A stretch of DNA of 64,000 bases from Letharia columbiana (lineage: Eukaryota; Ascomycota; Lecanoromycetes; Lecanorales; Parmeliaceae), in the NCBI RefSeq assembly GCF_014066305.1, contig NW_023501133.1:24602-88601 (forward strand), given 5' to 3'. The notes beneath the pieces were generated by a model, which worked only from the letters and a program-made list of their open reading frames with translations, was not told where the DNA came from and did not search any database. Every line of letters starts with the position of its first letter. The first letter of the stretch is position 1. The translations under genes and the position numbers were made by a program. Positions 24,366-37,225 of this stretch are shown in pieces.

Positions 24366-26249
24366 TATTATAATAATAATATATTAATATATTTAATTTT
24401 ATACTTTTTAATAATTATAGCGTAATTAATAATTAAGATATTAACTTTCTTTATTTTTTTAATTAATTTCTTCTTAAATATAAATATATTTATTCGCTAT
24501 CGCGATCTCTTAATATTTTTATTTTAATTAAGTTTATTCTTCGCTTTTTATTTTAATTAAAAATTTAATTATTATTTAATTAATCTATATTAAAACTCTT
24601 TAATATCGCTATTATTATTAATATTTAATATTTATTATAATAAATTATTAGACTTAATCTCTTCTACTTTAATTATTATAAAAAGATAAATTAATAAATA
24701 TATATAAAAGAATTAAAGGGCTTATATGAATATCTATAAATATTAAGCTATTCTTAATTTTAATTAAAGTTTATTTTATTAAAAAGTACGTTAATTCTAA
24801 TAAGTATCGATATTAGAAATAAAGAGAATATATATTATACGCTATTATAAGTATATTATTATAGAGTTTAATTTAAAGAATAATTATTTTTATAAAGATA
24901 ATAAGACTTAAAGATAAGAAAGTAAGAATAAAATATATAAAAATTTTAATAAGTTATAGTAGTTTAGTATTAGTTAAATTAGATAAAAATAATTACTTAT
25001 TAACTCGCTCTTTTAAATCTTTTATCTTTTAATCTATATAAATTATAATAATAATTATAATTATTATAAAAGTAGCTAAGATTATATTAGATAATAACGC
25101 TTAATAAATATAATTCGCTTAAATTTAAATCTTTAAAATTAAAAAGAAAGTATTTTATTAATATTTAATTTAAGCTAGATAATATAAAGTAATTTAAAAA
25201 TTTAATATACGCGATAGATATCTAAGCTTTTCTTTCCTCTTCTTTTCTCTCTAAAACTTTCTTTTTTATATTAACTCTTCTTATTATTAAACTATCTTCT
25301 TTATATATTAAACTTCTATTTAAATAATTTAATATTATTATAATAATATTAAAAGTATAATATAATTATTAAGTTATATATTTATTTTTTATTTTTTAAT
25401 AACTTTAAGTTAATATATAGATAGATCGCGTAAAGAGCTTAATTTATATATACTTAATCTATTATTAATAGCTCTTTAAAAAAGTTAATATTATTTTAGA
25501 GTACTAGATATAGCGTTAAAGTAAAGTCTTTATTAGATATTATTATTCGCTTTAATCGCTATCGCTATCGCTTTAATAGATATTATCTTTACTTTAATAG
25601 ATATTATCTTTATTTTAATAATATTAAAGCGTTAATAAAAATTAGATAATATATTTTTTTAATTATTATTATATTTATTATATATAATTAACGCGAGCTA
25701 TAGCTTAAGCTTTTACGCGAGATTTATTATTATTAAAAATTAATTAATTTTATAATTTTCAAAGCTTCTCTTTTAATATCTAATTTATTAAATTATACTT
25801 AATTAAAATCTATTAAAGCGCTATTATATTTAAAGATTCGCTTTTAAAAGTATTATATAAGATAATAGAAGTTTTTCTAATTCGTTAATTTAAGAGTAAA
25901 TCTTTTATTATTACACTTTATAATTAGCTCTAATAATCTCTATTTAAATAAATATTTATCTTTATATAATATATAAAAAGCGAGTTATATTATAGAAAAA
26001 GAATTTAAATCTTATAATTATTTTAGTTAAGTCGTTTAAAGTAAAAAAAAAAATATATTTATCTTTAATTATTAAATTAATTAATTATTATATATATAAT
26101 TATAAAATATAATTATATATTATTAATTATTCTAATAATTATAAAAAGTATAAAAGAAATAAAATTATATAATTAAGTATTTATAAACTTTTCTCTTCTA
26201 AGTATTTATTTTAATTTAGAGTTTAATCGCTATTTAATAAAAAAAGAGT
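24366..26249. other. AT-rich RIPed sequence between the direct repeats
   Basis: A short internal repetition of tagatattatcttt.ctttaa occurs near 25,530-25,615. No readable frame or known domain. Confidence 0.4.
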
Positions 26250-26935
26250 AAAATATAAAAAGTATATAAAAGTATATTTAATAATTCTAGAATAAATTAA
26301 TAATATCTATAATAATAATTAAAATTAAAAATTAGATATATTTAAATAAGAGATAGCTTTATATTACTTATATAATAGTAAAAGTAATAATTAAGATTAA
26401 AATATTAATCTAGATAGCGTAGCTTTTATAATAAATTTTTTATTATTATATATTAAATTAATTATATATTAATAAAGATTTATAATTTTATCTTCTAGAT
26501 ATAATTATATTTAATATTTTAAGATTTTTATAATAGCTTAATATTAATTAATTAATATATTAATATTATTATATCTAAACTATAATAGAGCTTATTATTA
26601 AATTTTATATCGCGCTTTTAAATAGTTTAAAAGATAAAGTTTATTTAATTATTAGCGCGTATAATAGAATTATTTTTAATACTTATATCTTATTTAATTT
26701 TAATATTATTTATACTCTTATAATCTAAGCTTTTATCTTTATTTATATATATAATAATTTACGTAAAAAGTAAAACTCTAGACTTTCTCTAAATTACGCT
26801 CGCGTATATTTTTTTTATATAATATTATTAAAATATAAATCTATTTATTAGAATAATAATTAGACTTAAAAATTATTTATCGCTTATCTATTATATTTTA
26901 TCTAATCTACTTAAAAGCTTACTTCTATTTTCTTA
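26250..26935 (+). repeat. ~680-bp direct repeat, copy 2
   Basis: Second copy of the 23,690-24,365 repeat, differing mainly by C/T and G/A transitions as expected from RIP acting on both copies. Confidence 0.75.
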
Positions 26936-29264
26936 TTAAGTCTATTAATTAAATTAAAATTTATATCTTATTTTTATATAAATATCTAATCGCGTATTAA
27001 ATAATATTTTATTATTTAAGACTTTTAAATATAATCTAATTAAGAAAAGAATCTATTATATAAAAGAATTATAAATCGCGATATATATTTTTATAGCGAT
27101 AGAGAATTCTAATTATCTTTTTAATTATTATTATTTAAAGATAATTATAATAGCGAAAAATATTTATATTCTTATTTTTAATCTAGAATTAGAATTATAT
27201 AATTAACTTATTAAGATTTTAAATTTAAATAATTTATATTTTTATAAAAATACTTAGATCGCTTAAATATATTAGCGATATTTTTATATATTAATTTAAT
27301 ATTAATAAGCTTAAAAGTCTCTTATATCTCTTCGCTCGTCTTATTAAATATAAATTTATATCTTATTATATTATAATTCTTAGATTATTATCTAATCGAT
27401 TCTAATAATAATATTTATTCTTTTTTATTCTTAAGCGTCTATACTATATAGTTTCTAAGAACTATATATTTTATTTTAATAAAAAATATATATAAAAAAA
27501 AAGATAATAAATTTTTTTAAATTTTATAATTAAAGATAATTAATAAATAAGTTTAATATAAATAAGATTAATATATAAATAACGAGTCTATTTAAATATA
27601 AATTAGAATATTAAAATTAAAATTAATATAGAAAAAAATTTATATTAATAAATATTATTTTAATAATTCTTTTTTAAGAAAATTTTTATAAATTATATAA
27701 GACTTTTACGTAATAAAAATAAATATTCTTTTAAGAGTTTATTATATCTTCGAAAATTTCTAGATATTTAATCTTCTTTCTAATAGATTTAATTATAATT
27801 TATTATACTCGTTATTATAATAAAAAGATATTAATAAATATTTTAATCTTTTATATTTATATCTTTTCTATTAATATTATTAAGAAATTTATATTCTCTA
27901 AAAGAAAGTTAAAAATTTTTAAATCGCTTAATCTTTTAATTAATAATATTTAATTATATATCGATAATTATATCTTTATCTTCTTTCTTTATATTCGAGT
28001 TACTTATCGCGCTTTATATTAATATTCTTAATAAAATCTAAAATTAAAATTATATCTAACAAATTTAATTATTTATAAAATTTATTATCTTTAATATAAT
28101 ATATAAAATATTATATATAAATATTAGTTATAATATTAGAAAGATATTAAAATAATTATAATAATAATTAGAATTTATAATAAAGTATATTAATTATATA
28201 TAATATATTTAATAATTCTCTTTTTTTATTTTCTTCTTTTTTTTTAGAAGTAATTATTTAATATTTAAAGAAAGTTAGAAGTTTTTTTTTAGCTATAGAT
28301 TTCGCTATTATATTTATATTATTTTATTTTCTTAAAATTACTCTTAATAATTTATATATATTTAAACTTATTAAATACTAACGCGACTTTATTATATTCT
28401 TATTTTTAAAATATTTATCTATTATTTTTTATATCTTACTATTATTTAAGCTTTTAAAATATTTTTATTTCTTTAAAGATAATATAATAGAGCGAATTAA
28501 AGTTATTATCTTTATTAATAATATTAACTTTTATAATATTAAGAAATAATAGAAAATATATAAATTTATTTATTTAATTAAACTCTTATTTAAGATAGTT
28601 ATAATAATAATTTTTATATAAAAAGCTTATTATAAGATATTAAAGAATATATTATAAAGAGTATATTAATATTATAATAGAAATAATAAGAAAATTTAAA
28701 TAGAATTATATTATTATAAAAGATAATATAATTAAAAAAAGTATTAGAAAAGACTAAAATATAAGAAAATTTAAGAATACGCTAATAAAAAAATAGGCTA
28801 GTTTACTAGCGCGTTTTCGCGTTTTTTTAAAATCTTATTTATAAAAATATTTAATACTAATTTTTAATATTATAAAGTTAAATTTTAATTAAATTTTTTT
28901 AAATTTAATAATCTAATTAGAATAGTTAAGAATTATTATTAATAATAAATTTTTTTTAGCTTTTATATAATAATAGATATCTATTTTAAGCTTTTAAAAA
29001 TTTAGATCTAAAAATTCTTATAAGATAAATTTATCTTTTTTAAGATTTTATTTTACGCTTTCGATTTATTATACGTATATTTTCTTTTTTAAAGAATTAT
29101 TAGAAAGATAATTAGAATATTAATTAGATCGCTTACTTTTAGAATATTATTTATTTTATATTTATATTTAAAAAGATATAATAATAAATATAAATATTTT
29201 TAATTAAGAATTTTTATTAATAAACTCTTAACTAGCTATTTAATTTTTTAATTTTAAAAAAATA
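26936..29264. other. AT-rich RIPed sequence, unassigned
   Basis: No frame, tandem structure or family ends recognised. Confidence 0.35.
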
Positions 29265-29267
29265 TTA

Positions 29268-29490
29268 AATTAATTAGAAGATTCTAAAAGTAATAAATTA
29301 GAAAGTTTTTAAAGTAATTAATTAGAAAGTTCTAGAGATATTTAATTAGAAAGTTTTTAAAGTAATTAATTAGAAAGTTCTAGAGATATTTAATTAGAAA
29401 GTTCTAGAAGTAATTAATTAGAAAGTTCTAGAGATAATTAATTAGAAAGTTCTAGAAGTAATTAATTATAAAGTTTTAAAAGTAATTAGC
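29268..29490 (+). repeat. ~25-bp minisatellite, about 8-9 units
   Basis: Units of the form attagaaagttctagaagta / attagaaagttctagagata repeat with small changes; some units carry ttttaaag in place of tctagaag. Confidence 0.9.
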
Positions 29491-30805
29491 TAATAGATTT
29501 AGATAGTAATTTATTAATAAATTTAATTATATTAGAAAAAGAAGAGATAGACTTTATTATAAAAGAAGCTTAAGATTAAAAATTTCTAATATATAATAAA
29601 GAATAATAATATTATAATTTAGCGATAAGTTTTATAATAAATTTATATAAATTTATTAATTTTAATATATAAGTAATTAATATAATTAGAAGAAGAAGAA
29701 ATAATTTTTATAATTTTAATTATTATAATAAAAAAGAATTTAGATATAATCTTCTCTTTTCTAATTATTATTCTAATTATCTAACTTTCTAAATTAGATA
29801 AATTTAAAAATATATTAAAAAGAATAAAGAGTTAATATATATATTTGATAACGATATATTTAGCGATAATAATAATACTTTATTTTAAAATTAAATTATC
29901 TTTTAATCTCGAGATATTATTTATAAAAATAGAAATTTTAATAATATATATAATAAAAATATTAAAATTATAATAGTTAAAGAATATCTATCTACGCGTA
30001 AATTATTAAAAAAAAAAAAATATAATAAAAAACTTAGAAAGAGAAGATTTAATATACTTTTCGCGGCGATTATAATAGATAAAATAATATTTTAAATATT
30101 ATTAATAGTAAAAGTAGCTAGAAAGTTAAGTAATAAGATTTTTAGAAAATCTATTATAAGTAAAAAGAGATATAAATAAGAGAAAAAGCGTTATTAATTA
30201 TATATTTAAAGTAAGAAAATTATATAGATTTTATTTAGATAGTAAATTTAATCTTATATATATTTCTAATTATCTTTCTAATTATAGTCTACTAGCTATC
30301 GCTCTTCGCGAAATTAAATATTTTTAAAAATTAATTACGCTATTAATTTTAAAAGCTTTATTTTAAAAACTTATTTAAGAAATTTTATTAGATATAATAG
30401 TAGAATTAAAAATAATATTAAGTATTATTAATAAAGTTCTATTATTAAGACGATATAGAAGATAATAAAATCTTTTCTATCTAATAATTTTTTAAATAAG
30501 ACTTTTTATTATTTTTATATAAAATTTGTTAATAATAGAATATAGATATTTAATTATTAGTAATTTATAATAAACGCGTAATATTATAAATTAAGAATAT
30601 ATTACTTTTATATAAACTTTTAAAATTATATAATATTAAGTTATATATAAATATAAAGATAGATTAAAAGCTTATAATTTAATTTAGATAGATTATTAAA
30701 CTATTATAAATAATAAAATAAAAAACTTTATAATTAAATTATTAATTTTTTTAATTTATAATATAACTCTTAATTATAATATTACTTATAAGATTATATT
30801 CTACT
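29491..30805. other. AT-rich RIPed sequence, unassigned
   Basis: Contains two copies of the dispersed taattaga-type motif (29,762 and 30,262) but no readable gene. Confidence 0.35.
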
Positions 30806-31610
30806 TTAAATTCTAATTATCTTTAAAATTAATATTATAATAATATATTTAATTTATAATTTAAAAGATTTATATTATATTAAAGAATTAATAATTTTTA
30901 TTATTATAAAATTATTTATATTATAATTATAGTTTTAATATAAATATATATTATATTTTCTTATCTAATTATTAATAATTATATATTTTTATAAATTCTT
31001 ATTATTATTTAAAAAATAAAAGATTTTATTAAAGTCTATATATATTTAATTATTATATTAATTCTCAATTTAGAATTCTAATTATCTTTATAATTAATAT
31101 TATATAAAATTATTAATTTATAATTCTAAAAAATTATATTATATTAAAAAATTAAAATAAGTTATTATTATAAAATTATTTATATTATAATAATAGTTTT
31201 AATATAAAAATATATTTATTATACTTACTTATTTAATTAATAAATACTATATTTATATAATAGATTCTTATTATTATCTTAGAAAATAAAAGATTTTAAT
31301 TAAAATCTATTAGATATTTATTTATTATATTAATCTTAGATTTATATTTAATTTAGAATTCTAATTATCTTTATAATTAATACTATATAAAGTATTTAAT
31401 TTATACTTTTAAAAAATTATATTATATTAAAAATTATATTCTATTAAATTATAAAAAAAATCTATTATTATAAAATTATAAGTATTATAAGTATAGTTTA
31501 AATATCTTATTTTCTTATTTAATTAATAAGTATTATATTTAATAATAGATTTCTATTATTATCTTAAAAAATAAAAGATTCTATTAAAATCTATAAGATA
31601 TTATATTTTT
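30806..31610 (+). repeat. ~240-290-bp tandem repeat, three units
   Basis: Units start near 30,806, 31,075 and 31,365, each with ctaattatcttta.aattaa, a ttatattatattaaa block, an attataaaattat block and an agatt(c)ttattattat...aaaataaaagatt end. The last unit is cut by the short-form element. Confidence 0.8.
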
Positions 31611-31611
31611 T

Positions 31612-32081
31612 ATAAGTAAAGATTTATAAATTAAATTTATAATTATTTTTTTAATTAGAGCTATCGAGTAAATAGATAAATAATCTTTAATAAGCGAACT
31701 TTAATAAGCGGGCTTATTCGGCTATCGAGCGAACTTTAATAAGTAATATTTAAATTTCTTACGCTTTAATAATTATTAGATTAAATTTAGAAATTCTTTT
31801 TTTATCTAAAAGTTCTTATTTCGTTCTATAATTTTAGAAAGAAATCTTAAAATTTTAATAGAAAATAAAAAAGTTATTCTAAAATTAAATAATATATATC
31901 TATTTTTTAATTAGAGTTATTTAATTATATTTTTTTTATAATTATAAATATTAATTTATTTATTCGCGATAATTTAATTAATCTAATTAAAAAGCGTAGT
32001 AACTCTAAATTTATAATTAATTATATATATAAATTTAAGATTTTTAAACTTAACTCTATTTTATTCTATTATATATATTAA
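31612..32081 (-). mobile_element. Short-form helentron-like repeat, RIPed
   Basis: Inverted family 3' end (aagtaaagatttataaatt) at 31,614 and inverted 5' end (ctctattttattctattata) near 32,080. The interior matches the 4.74-kb copy. It is inserted at the end of the third 280-bp tandem unit. Confidence 0.7.
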
Positions 32082-35000
32082 TAAAATTAATTATTAATTA
32101 CTAACTAACTTATTAATATATAATTAAACTTATAAACTTTTCTTTAAATTTAAACTTAAATTCTTCTTTAAGTTTTTTATTATATCTATTTTATTCTTCT
32201 TTATTTAAAAATCTTATAATTTTATAATATTAATTATTATCTTAAGTTTTACGCGAGCGCTATAAATTAAAATAAAAATAATAAACTTTTTATATACTAC
32301 TTCTTTTTTTTTTTTTTTTTTTTTTTATTTATTATAATATTATAATAATTAGAAAGATAATTAGAAAGATACTTAGAAGTTATATTTTATTTTCTTCTTA
32401 TAAAATATCTTTTAAATACTATTATTTATAGATCTAGTAAATATATATATTATAAAATTAATATAATAGTAATTTTATATAGCGAGAAGATAAATAATAA
32501 TAGAATTATAAATAATCTATTATTAAAAGTAAAAGATAAGATTCTCTATTATTATAAAGTAAAATTAAATTTATAATTTTAATTATATATATAGAAGTAA
32601 ATAATATAAATAATCTTTAGCGAATACTTCGCGATAATAATCTTTTAATTAAATTCTTCTTATTTTTATCGCTATTAAGATCTTATAATTATTTAATTAA
32701 TATTAAAAATTATAAGCGTAAAGCGATAGAAGAGCTCTCTTAGAATTCTTATATTATTAAATCTTATTAATATATAATAGCTCTTAAAGTATATAATTTA
32801 TTTAAAGCTCAATTATAAAAAGTATATAATATTAATCTTAATATAATATTAATTATAAGAGATAAAGTTAAAAATATAAATAGATTTAAAAGCGTAAATT
32901 TAGAGAAGTAGAAAAAGATATTATAAGAGATTAAAGATATATACTTTTATAAATAATAAGATCGACTATATTATAATATTATTAGATATTAATATATATA
33001 ATTTTTTTATTTAATATTTTAAAGAGAAAGTATATATCTATATTAGCTATATAATTAAGTCTAAATAATTAAAAATAAAAAAGTATTATTAATAATAATA
33101 AGAGTATAATTTTATAATAAAAAGATTTAATAGAGAAGAAAATATTAAATAATTTTATCTATCTTATAATTTTAAGATAAATAAAAAAAGAGAAAGAATA
33201 AGAGATAAGTATATTATTAGATAATAACTTAAAGTTATTAATTAGATTATTTAATATAATTAAATAATCTTATAAATAGAGATTACTTCTTATCTTTATA
33301 ATAATTTAAAAGTTTTAATAGAGAGCTTATTAGTCTTTATAAGCGAAAATAATATATATTAACTCTTATAACTATAAATTTTATTATATAATTAAAATAT
33401 ATAAGTATAGAGATTTTACGATATAGAACTATTCTTCTAAAATCGATTATAAGATATACTATTATTATTTCTCGCGTATATAAAATTATTAACTTATAAT
33501 TTTTAGATTAAAAAAATATATAATTATATATAAACGAATTCTATAGTAAATATTCTTTTTATTTATTACTCTCTCTTTAATAAAAGTATATTAAAAATTA
33601 TCTAGACTAATTAATTAAAATTCGATTTATTATCTTTATATATTTATTTTAATAAGATTAAGCGCGTAATATAAAGAAATTTAATAGTATAATAATTTAA
33701 TATAAATAATAATAATTTTCTAGATTTATTAGACTCGACTAAATAATAATTAAAGAATTATAATTATACGCTAAATAAATAAAAGTTAGATAAAGATAAC
33801 GATAGAATAAAAGAGATCTTTTAAATAATAGCTAATAACTATAATAATAAGATTTTAAATCGCTTTTTATTCTTATTATTAAGATATAAATACTTAGATA
33901 TAAGAGCTTAAAAGAAGAGATTATAATAGATTTCGCTATCTATTAATTAGAAAGATATTTAGAATTTTATAATATAAATTCTTTTTCTCTTATATTAAAC
34001 GCTAATTCTTAGAGTTTATAAATTTTTTTTAAGATAATTAAGAGATAGTAGACTTACTAATATATTATCTTAATAGCTCTTTATTATTAATCTCTTAATT
34101 CTTTATAAAAGCTATTTTTTATACTTAATAATAGCGAAGCGATAACTTTATATTATTAAGTTTTTAGTTATTTACGCTATCTATCTTATAAGCTCTCTTT
34201 AATATTTCTATTAAGAGTTATAATTCGATTTTAAGATATAATTCTTTTTAATTATAATATCTTTTTATACGCGATAAGTACTTTCTATTTATATAGATAT
34301 ATCTAGAAATAAATAATACTTCTCGATTAAGATTTATATCTTAGATATTTATATTCGTTAGATATATATTTTTCTTTAAATCTTTCTTCTTATTAGCTTT
34401 AATATTTCTATTAAATTTACTCTTATCTTTCTTTCTTAACTTTTTAACTTTTTTCTTCTTTAATCTTATAAATAATATCTTAAATTTCTACTATTATATT
34501 AAATTCTTACTTCTAATTTAATTTATATTAAGTTTATTTATAACTATTATTTAACTTATAATACTATAAAATTTAAGAATTTAAGATCTTATTTTATACT
34601 TTCGATATATATACATAATTAATATTATCGCTTAAGACTCTTTATTAAAATAATTATTATTACGCTCTTAAGCGTTTCTTTACTTACTTATATTTAATAT
34701 TTCTCTTCTCTCTTATACGCGTAATAGATATAATTAATTTTATAATCTAGATCTTAAATCTTAGACTTTATATAGAGCTAAAATAATACTTTATAGTAAT
34801 TAAGTATAAATTTCTAATTCTCGATATTTAATTAAGATTTTAAGCGTACTTTTATAAATTAGAAAGAAATATTTATCGATTAATCTTTAATCTCGATATT
34901 TTTATTTTATTAAATATCTTTATAGATAAAGCTATTAACGATATAAGAATATAGAGATAATAGAAATTTTATACTCTCGTAGATTATCTTAATAAGCTTT

Positions 35001-36639
35001 TATAAAAAAATCTATATTTATAAATTATTCGAATTCTTATTTAATCTATAAACGCGTTTTATAATTTAATCTATATTTTATTTATATAGATTAACACTAA
35101 GTATTATCTCTTTTTTAATAATCTTCTTATTAATAATATAGATTATATTTAGATTCTTACTTCTAATCTAATTTATATTAAGATTATTTATAACTATTAT
35201 TTAACTTATAATACTTTAAAATTTAAGAATTTAAGATCTTATATTTCGTATTAAAATTATTAGCTATATATTTATTTAAATAAGAAGTTCTCGCTAATAA
35301 AGAGAATATAAAGAGATTATTATTAGAAGAATAAATTTATATATTTTTCGATAATTAGAAAGATAATTAGAATTCTATTCTATATTAAGTATCTTAACTC
35401 TCTTCTATCTAAATAAAGTACTTTTAACTATCTTATTCTTATTATTTATATACTTTCTTCTTATTATATATTAATATATTATTTATATAAGCTTTATATT
35501 CTTAATTATTAATATAACTCTTTTATTATAAATAGCGTAGAGATTATTAATTATATAATTTATTAATAAAATAATAACTTAATAGAAAGCTAATATATAA
35601 TAAAATTTCGATATTAGAGTCGCTTTAATAGCTTCTTATAACGTATTTAATATAGAAGTCTAAATTTATATAGTATAATAAGATAATAATATTATATTAA
35701 TAATCTCTTATATTATATAAGCGAAAGGTCTTTTTAAAAGAAGTAAATTAGTTAATTTCTAATATCTTTTAATCTCTTATAAAGTAATAGCTAAAATATT
35801 ATTAATTATATATATATATTACTTATTAATATATTATATTACTATACTTACTTTCTTACTTTTAATATCGATTTTTAATCTTTATAAGTAAAGATCTCGA
35901 TATACTTTTTCTTACGATCTTTATATCGAAAGCGCGAATAACTAAAGACTTATCTTATTTATTTTTTTCGTAATTATCTTTTTATAATTAGAAGACTTTA
36001 AAATTTTCTTTTAATTTAAAGTCTTAATATAAAGATTAAATAAGATAATTATTCGACTAATTATTTATATCATTAAAAAGATTATTAAGATTTATATTAT
36101 CTTTTAAATAGATCGACTTAATATATAAATTAATATCGCTATCTCTATATAATAATAATATAATAAAATCGCTATCGAGATTAATAATTATTAATAATAT
36201 ATTATTATTAAATTAGATTAAGACAAATAAGATAAAATAATTATAATATAAAATATCAATAAGAGAAAATATTTAAGATATTAAGAAAGAAAGAAAGAGA
36301 GAATTTCTACTTATAGCTTTAATATTTTAAAATCTATCTAGCGTTATATTAGCGAAGTCTATTAAATTTAATTTATTAAATTACGCTATATAATATAATA
36401 ATTATATTTTTAATTATTATTATAATTATATTAGTTAACTCTAAAGAAATTAATTTTTTAATTAGAAGATTTATATCTAGATATTTAATAACTATATATT
36501 AGAATATACTTACTTTAAATTCTAGATATAAATATCTTTACTCTTAGATAAGATAAAGAAGCTATAGATTTAAGAATCGAATATTACTAAGAGTTATCTA
36601 CTATTTTCTATTATATTTTAGCTATTTACGATTATTAAT
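32082..36639. other. AT-rich RIPed sequence, unassigned
   Basis: Long A/T-rich stretch with scattered cgcg. Dispersed motif copies lie near 32,348, 33,945 and 35,352. A segment around aagttta(a)tttataactattatttaacttataatac recurs near 34,540 and 35,185. No gene is readable. Confidence 0.35.
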
Positions 36640-37225
36640 ATACTTATTAATAAGAAAGATATATTATTACTATACGAATTTAATCGCGATATTAATAATA
36701 ATTATAGAAATTAAAGCTATTAAATATAGAAATACTCGTTAATAAGAAAGGCGTACTATTATTATATAAATTTAATCGCGATATTAATAGTAATTATAGA
36801 AATTATAAAGTATTATTATTCGTAATTATATAGAAATTGCTAATAGAAAAGATATACTATTACTATACGAATTTAATCGCGATATTAATAATAATTATAG
36901 AAATTAAAGCTATTAAATATAGAAATACTCTGTTAATAAGAAAAGGCGTACTATTACTATATAAATTTAATCGCGATATTAATAATAATTATAGAAATTA
37001 AAGCTATTAAATATAGAAATACTCGTTAATAAGAAAGGCGTATTATTACTATACAAATTTAATCGCGATATTAATAATAATTATAGAAATTAAAGCTATC
37101 GAATATAAATACTATATCTTTTTTTTTATTTTATTAATAAGAAAGATATATTATTATTATATAAATTTAATCGCGATATTAATAATAACTATAGAAATTA
37201 AAGCTATTAGAATATAGAAATATAA
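36640..37225 (+). repeat. ~94-106-bp tandem repeat, six units
   Basis: Units begin near 36,646, 36,740, 36,840, 36,932, 37,026 and 37,132 with gttaataagaaag(gcg/ata)ta and contain aatttaatcgcgatattaat and aattatagaaattaaagcta. The unit length is not a multiple of three, so a coding repeat is unlikely. Confidence 0.9.

Noticed and set aside
36640..37225. CRISPR array
   Set aside because: The whole ~94-bp unit repeats with no unique spacers, and the genome is eukaryotic.
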